Below, piece by piece: positions 28,385 through 30,319 of a stretch of 30,319 nucleotides of DNA (the stretch's first letter is position 1; each line of letters begins with the position of its first letter). The notes under the pieces are model-generated. The model was given only the letters and a program-made list of their open reading frames with translations. It was not told where the DNA came from and did no database searches. Origin of the DNA: Plakobranchus ocellatus (taxonomy: Eukaryota > Mollusca > Gastropoda > Plakobranchidae); assembly GCA_019648995.1 (NCBI GenBank), contig BLXT01006675.1, positions 542,239-572,557 of the forward strand, read 5' to 3'. The position numbers were made by a program, and so were the translations under genes.

Positions 28385-28560
28385 GCAATTCGATTGGTTT
28401 GATGCTGTGTGTCAGCTGCAGCATTTTTTTTTCTTCAAATATGCAATCTGATTGGTCAACTGCTGTATGTCACTCACTACATTGTTTTAAACTCAATTAT
28501 TGGCTGCCTGTTCAAACTCCTTTTGTAATCTGAAATGTGATTGGTTAATGCTAGAGGCTC
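28385..28560 (+). repeat. Degenerate repeat units with ATTGG cores in the TEKT1 3' UTR
   Basis: GATTGGT occurs at 28392, 28450 and 28539, each in the context AAT(C/T)..GATTGGT...GCTG/GCTA. The first two units, 58 bp apart, align over about 50 bases, including TGCTGT(G/A)TGTCA. They probably derive from an old local duplication or a decayed repeat. Confidence 0.45.
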
Positions 28561-28934
28561 TAGATATTGGTGATTTTGTTGAGGGTTAAAGTGAAAGAGT
28601 CTTCTTTACTAGAGTGATTAAGGATGCATAAAAAGAAAAGAATCTATGATTTATGTAGAATGAAATGTGACAGCTTCATCTAAATCATAATAATTTGAGA
28701 AGAAGAATATCAGTTGATTGTTTACTCTTTTTTAAATTTAAATTTTACCAAAGTCTTAAATACATTCCTACTGCTGACTGACATGTTGAAAATCAACAGT
28801 TACAAGGAAGGCTCAGTTCTTTTCAGTATTTTTTTCATATCAGGTCCTATGCTTTTAAGTCACAAATTATGTTAACTTGTGTAAACTTTTAAATTAAAAT
28901 GATAATTTGTACGACTTTGAAAAAAGATACATCA

Positions 28935-28972
28935 CAAATAAAACTTTTTTGTTATTTCCTGCTTCAATAAAA
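28935..28972 (+). promoter_or_regulatory. TEKT1: Candidate TEKT1 poly(A) signals
   Basis: Two AATAAA hexamers lie within this interval, in CACAAATAAAACTT and TTCAATAAAATTG, followed by a TTGTTGTG-type GT-rich stretch that would suit as a downstream element. They would give a 3' UTR of about 700 bases. Confidence 0.5.
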
Positions 28973-28999
28973 TTGTTGTGATATCATGAGTTTCCATTG

Positions 29000-29163
29000 T
29001 TTTTGTCCAATGTTTTTTGCTTCCACTATTAAATTCTGTGATTTTTGAGAGCCTGTTCCTGCAGGGATTATTTTTATTTTAATTTTGGAAGGAAAGGATT
29101 GAGAAAAAATTGACAGGATTGAATTAAGAGGAATGATTAATCCTTACGAATGAATTTTTTCTG

Positions 29164-29196
<33 letters not shown>

Positions 29197-29760
29197 GGGG
29201 GGAGGGACAAATTTGTAGATATATTTACATGCATATTATATGCGTTATCATAATTGTTTTGCCTGTTACATCAGAATTTTATTTTTTATCCAATATTTGA
29301 TATGTCTTGTGATTAGCCCTAAGAAAGTGGATGTTGCTTACAACACTTTTGAGAGAAATGAATTAAAAAAAATTTTTTTTTTTTAATGGTTTTCCAAGAT
29401 ATATTTTTAACGTATAGCTTGGCTTGGAATTAACATAACGACATAATTCTTCCAAAGTTTCACAAACGCAACTCTCACACATAAAAAAAAAAATTCCGGC
29501 TGTTCTAATTGGTTTGAGGTATTCAAAATGCAACTCCCAGGTCGCTCAAACTGATCTTGGGACATAGAGTAGTGAAATAAAAGCCTTGAAGTTAATCTTA
29601 AGGACCTCATAAGTTTCGAGACCTTGAAACAACAAGTATGTATACAATTTTCAAAACATCGCCCCATCACAAGTCACTCATAAGAATAAAAATCATGTAT
29701 ATGATCTCTAACATAGGATCATAGGATCTTTTCTTTACACATATTTATTCAGAAAATTTC
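29000..29760. other. Intergenic AT-rich DNA with a poly-T run
   Basis: A 29-base T run at 29166-29194 is followed by a G-rich patch. On the minus strand this could be the poly-A tail of a decayed retroposon, but no body was recognised to the right. Nothing coding is supported here. Confidence 0.5.
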
Positions 29761-29769
29761 TCTTTTCAT

Positions 29770-30040
29770 TATTACAAATTTATGTCTATATTCAGGAAAT
29801 CTTGTCCCTTCAGAGCAAGATATGAGAGCCATTGTGTCATCGCACTTATTACATGTGGCATTGGAAAAATGCTCTGTACTTTGTTAAGTTAAGTCCAGAA
29901 TCGTTTGTGTTAAATCTATGGCAGATAAGGCACTTCATTTGGTTACTGAATTGATAATGCCTTAATTTTCCACTTTTTATATTTTTAATATTTTGATGTC
30001 TCACATTTCGAGCATCACATTCACAGCCTAAAATAAAATA
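29770..30040 (-). pseudogene. Decayed LINE-like fragment (reverse transcriptase C-terminal zinc region)
   Basis: On the minus strand, after a T-rich AG, one frame reads GCECDARN ... MKCLICHRFNTNDSGLN ... FFQCHM, then meets stop codons at about 29849. A second frame continues with NATCNKCDDTMALISCSEGT. The order ICRxRTNxSGLN followed by CxxCxD...C resembles the segment after the reverse transcriptase domain in many animal non-LTR retrotransposons, where a zinc-knuckle-like pattern ends the ORF. The frame change and stops show it is broken. I name no family, and the resemblance is from memory of the pattern only. Confidence 0.35.
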
Positions 30041-30319
30041 AATAAATAAATAAATGAATAATAAAAATTTGGTGTCAATGGCAATAATAATAAAAAAAAA
30101 TATCACACAGGCTAAAATGTTTTTGAAATTGTTTTTACTCTTGAATATTATTTAGGGACTAACACAAGTTACTTTCTCTTTCCATCATAATTTCTGAAGA
30201 CAGCTTTTCATTTGGTCGTTAGAAAAAAAAAGAAGAAGAAGAAAAAAGACGCCAACTTTCGCACTGATAATTAAGCTTGTTTGTCTGTTATAGTGCGTTT
30301 ATTCGTGTCTGTGTTTACC
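30041..30319. other. AT-rich right edge, nothing assigned
   Basis: This stretch contains A-rich runs, an (AAG)n patch near 30229-30246 and no supportable exon. Confidence 0.4.

Overview
This looks like a window of animal nuclear DNA. It is AT-rich, its genes are split by many GT-AG introns, and it carries microsatellites, small inverted-repeat transposons and a tRNA-derived SINE. Both recognisable genes are conserved in animals, and one encodes an axonemal (ciliary) protein. The repeat style, with scattered TAGATCTAGA-type palindromes and a tRNA-SINE, would fit a mollusc, perhaps a gastropod. That placement is inference; no marker here proves it.

Layout: (1) 1-165 is the last coding exon of a plus-strand gene I cannot name. 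(2) About 166-9220 is a 9-kb AT-rich stretch with no supportable gene, holding 3' UTR/intergenic DNA, a GT microsatellite and a hairpin. (3) 9256-21558, minus strand, is a complete RUS1 (C16orf58/DUF647) gene. I reconstructed 14 coding exons with consistent phases and a 462-residue product. Its introns hold a SINE with a near-perfect target duplication, an inverted pair of a second dispersed repeat, a 397-bp TTAA-flanked MITE, a 98-bp tandem repeat, a GA microsatellite, a small sequencing gap and an odd acidic ORF. (4) 21560-23440 is the head-to-head region. It contains the RUS1 5' intron with a G-quadruplex motif, a 350-bp MITE with a perfect 8-bp target duplication, a likely RUS1 non-coding first exon, and a compact shared promoter with two CCAAT boxes and a forkhead plus X-box-like composite. 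(5) 23897-28280, plus strand, is a complete tektin-1 gene with 7 coding exons and 402 residues. (6) 28281-30319 is the TEKT1 3' UTR, a poly-T tract and a decayed LINE-like fragment on the minus strand.

The biologically coherent unit is the divergent RUS1/TEKT1 pair. Tektin-1 is a coiled-coil filament protein of ciliary and flagellar doublet microtubules. The forkhead/RFX-like sites in the shared promoter match how ciliary genes are usually controlled. I found no CRISPR array, operon, virus or clearly new molecular system. The points most worth following up are the promoter architecture, the MITE 17 bp from a predicted RUS1 splice donor, and the inverted repeats that bracket RUS1 exons 7-11.
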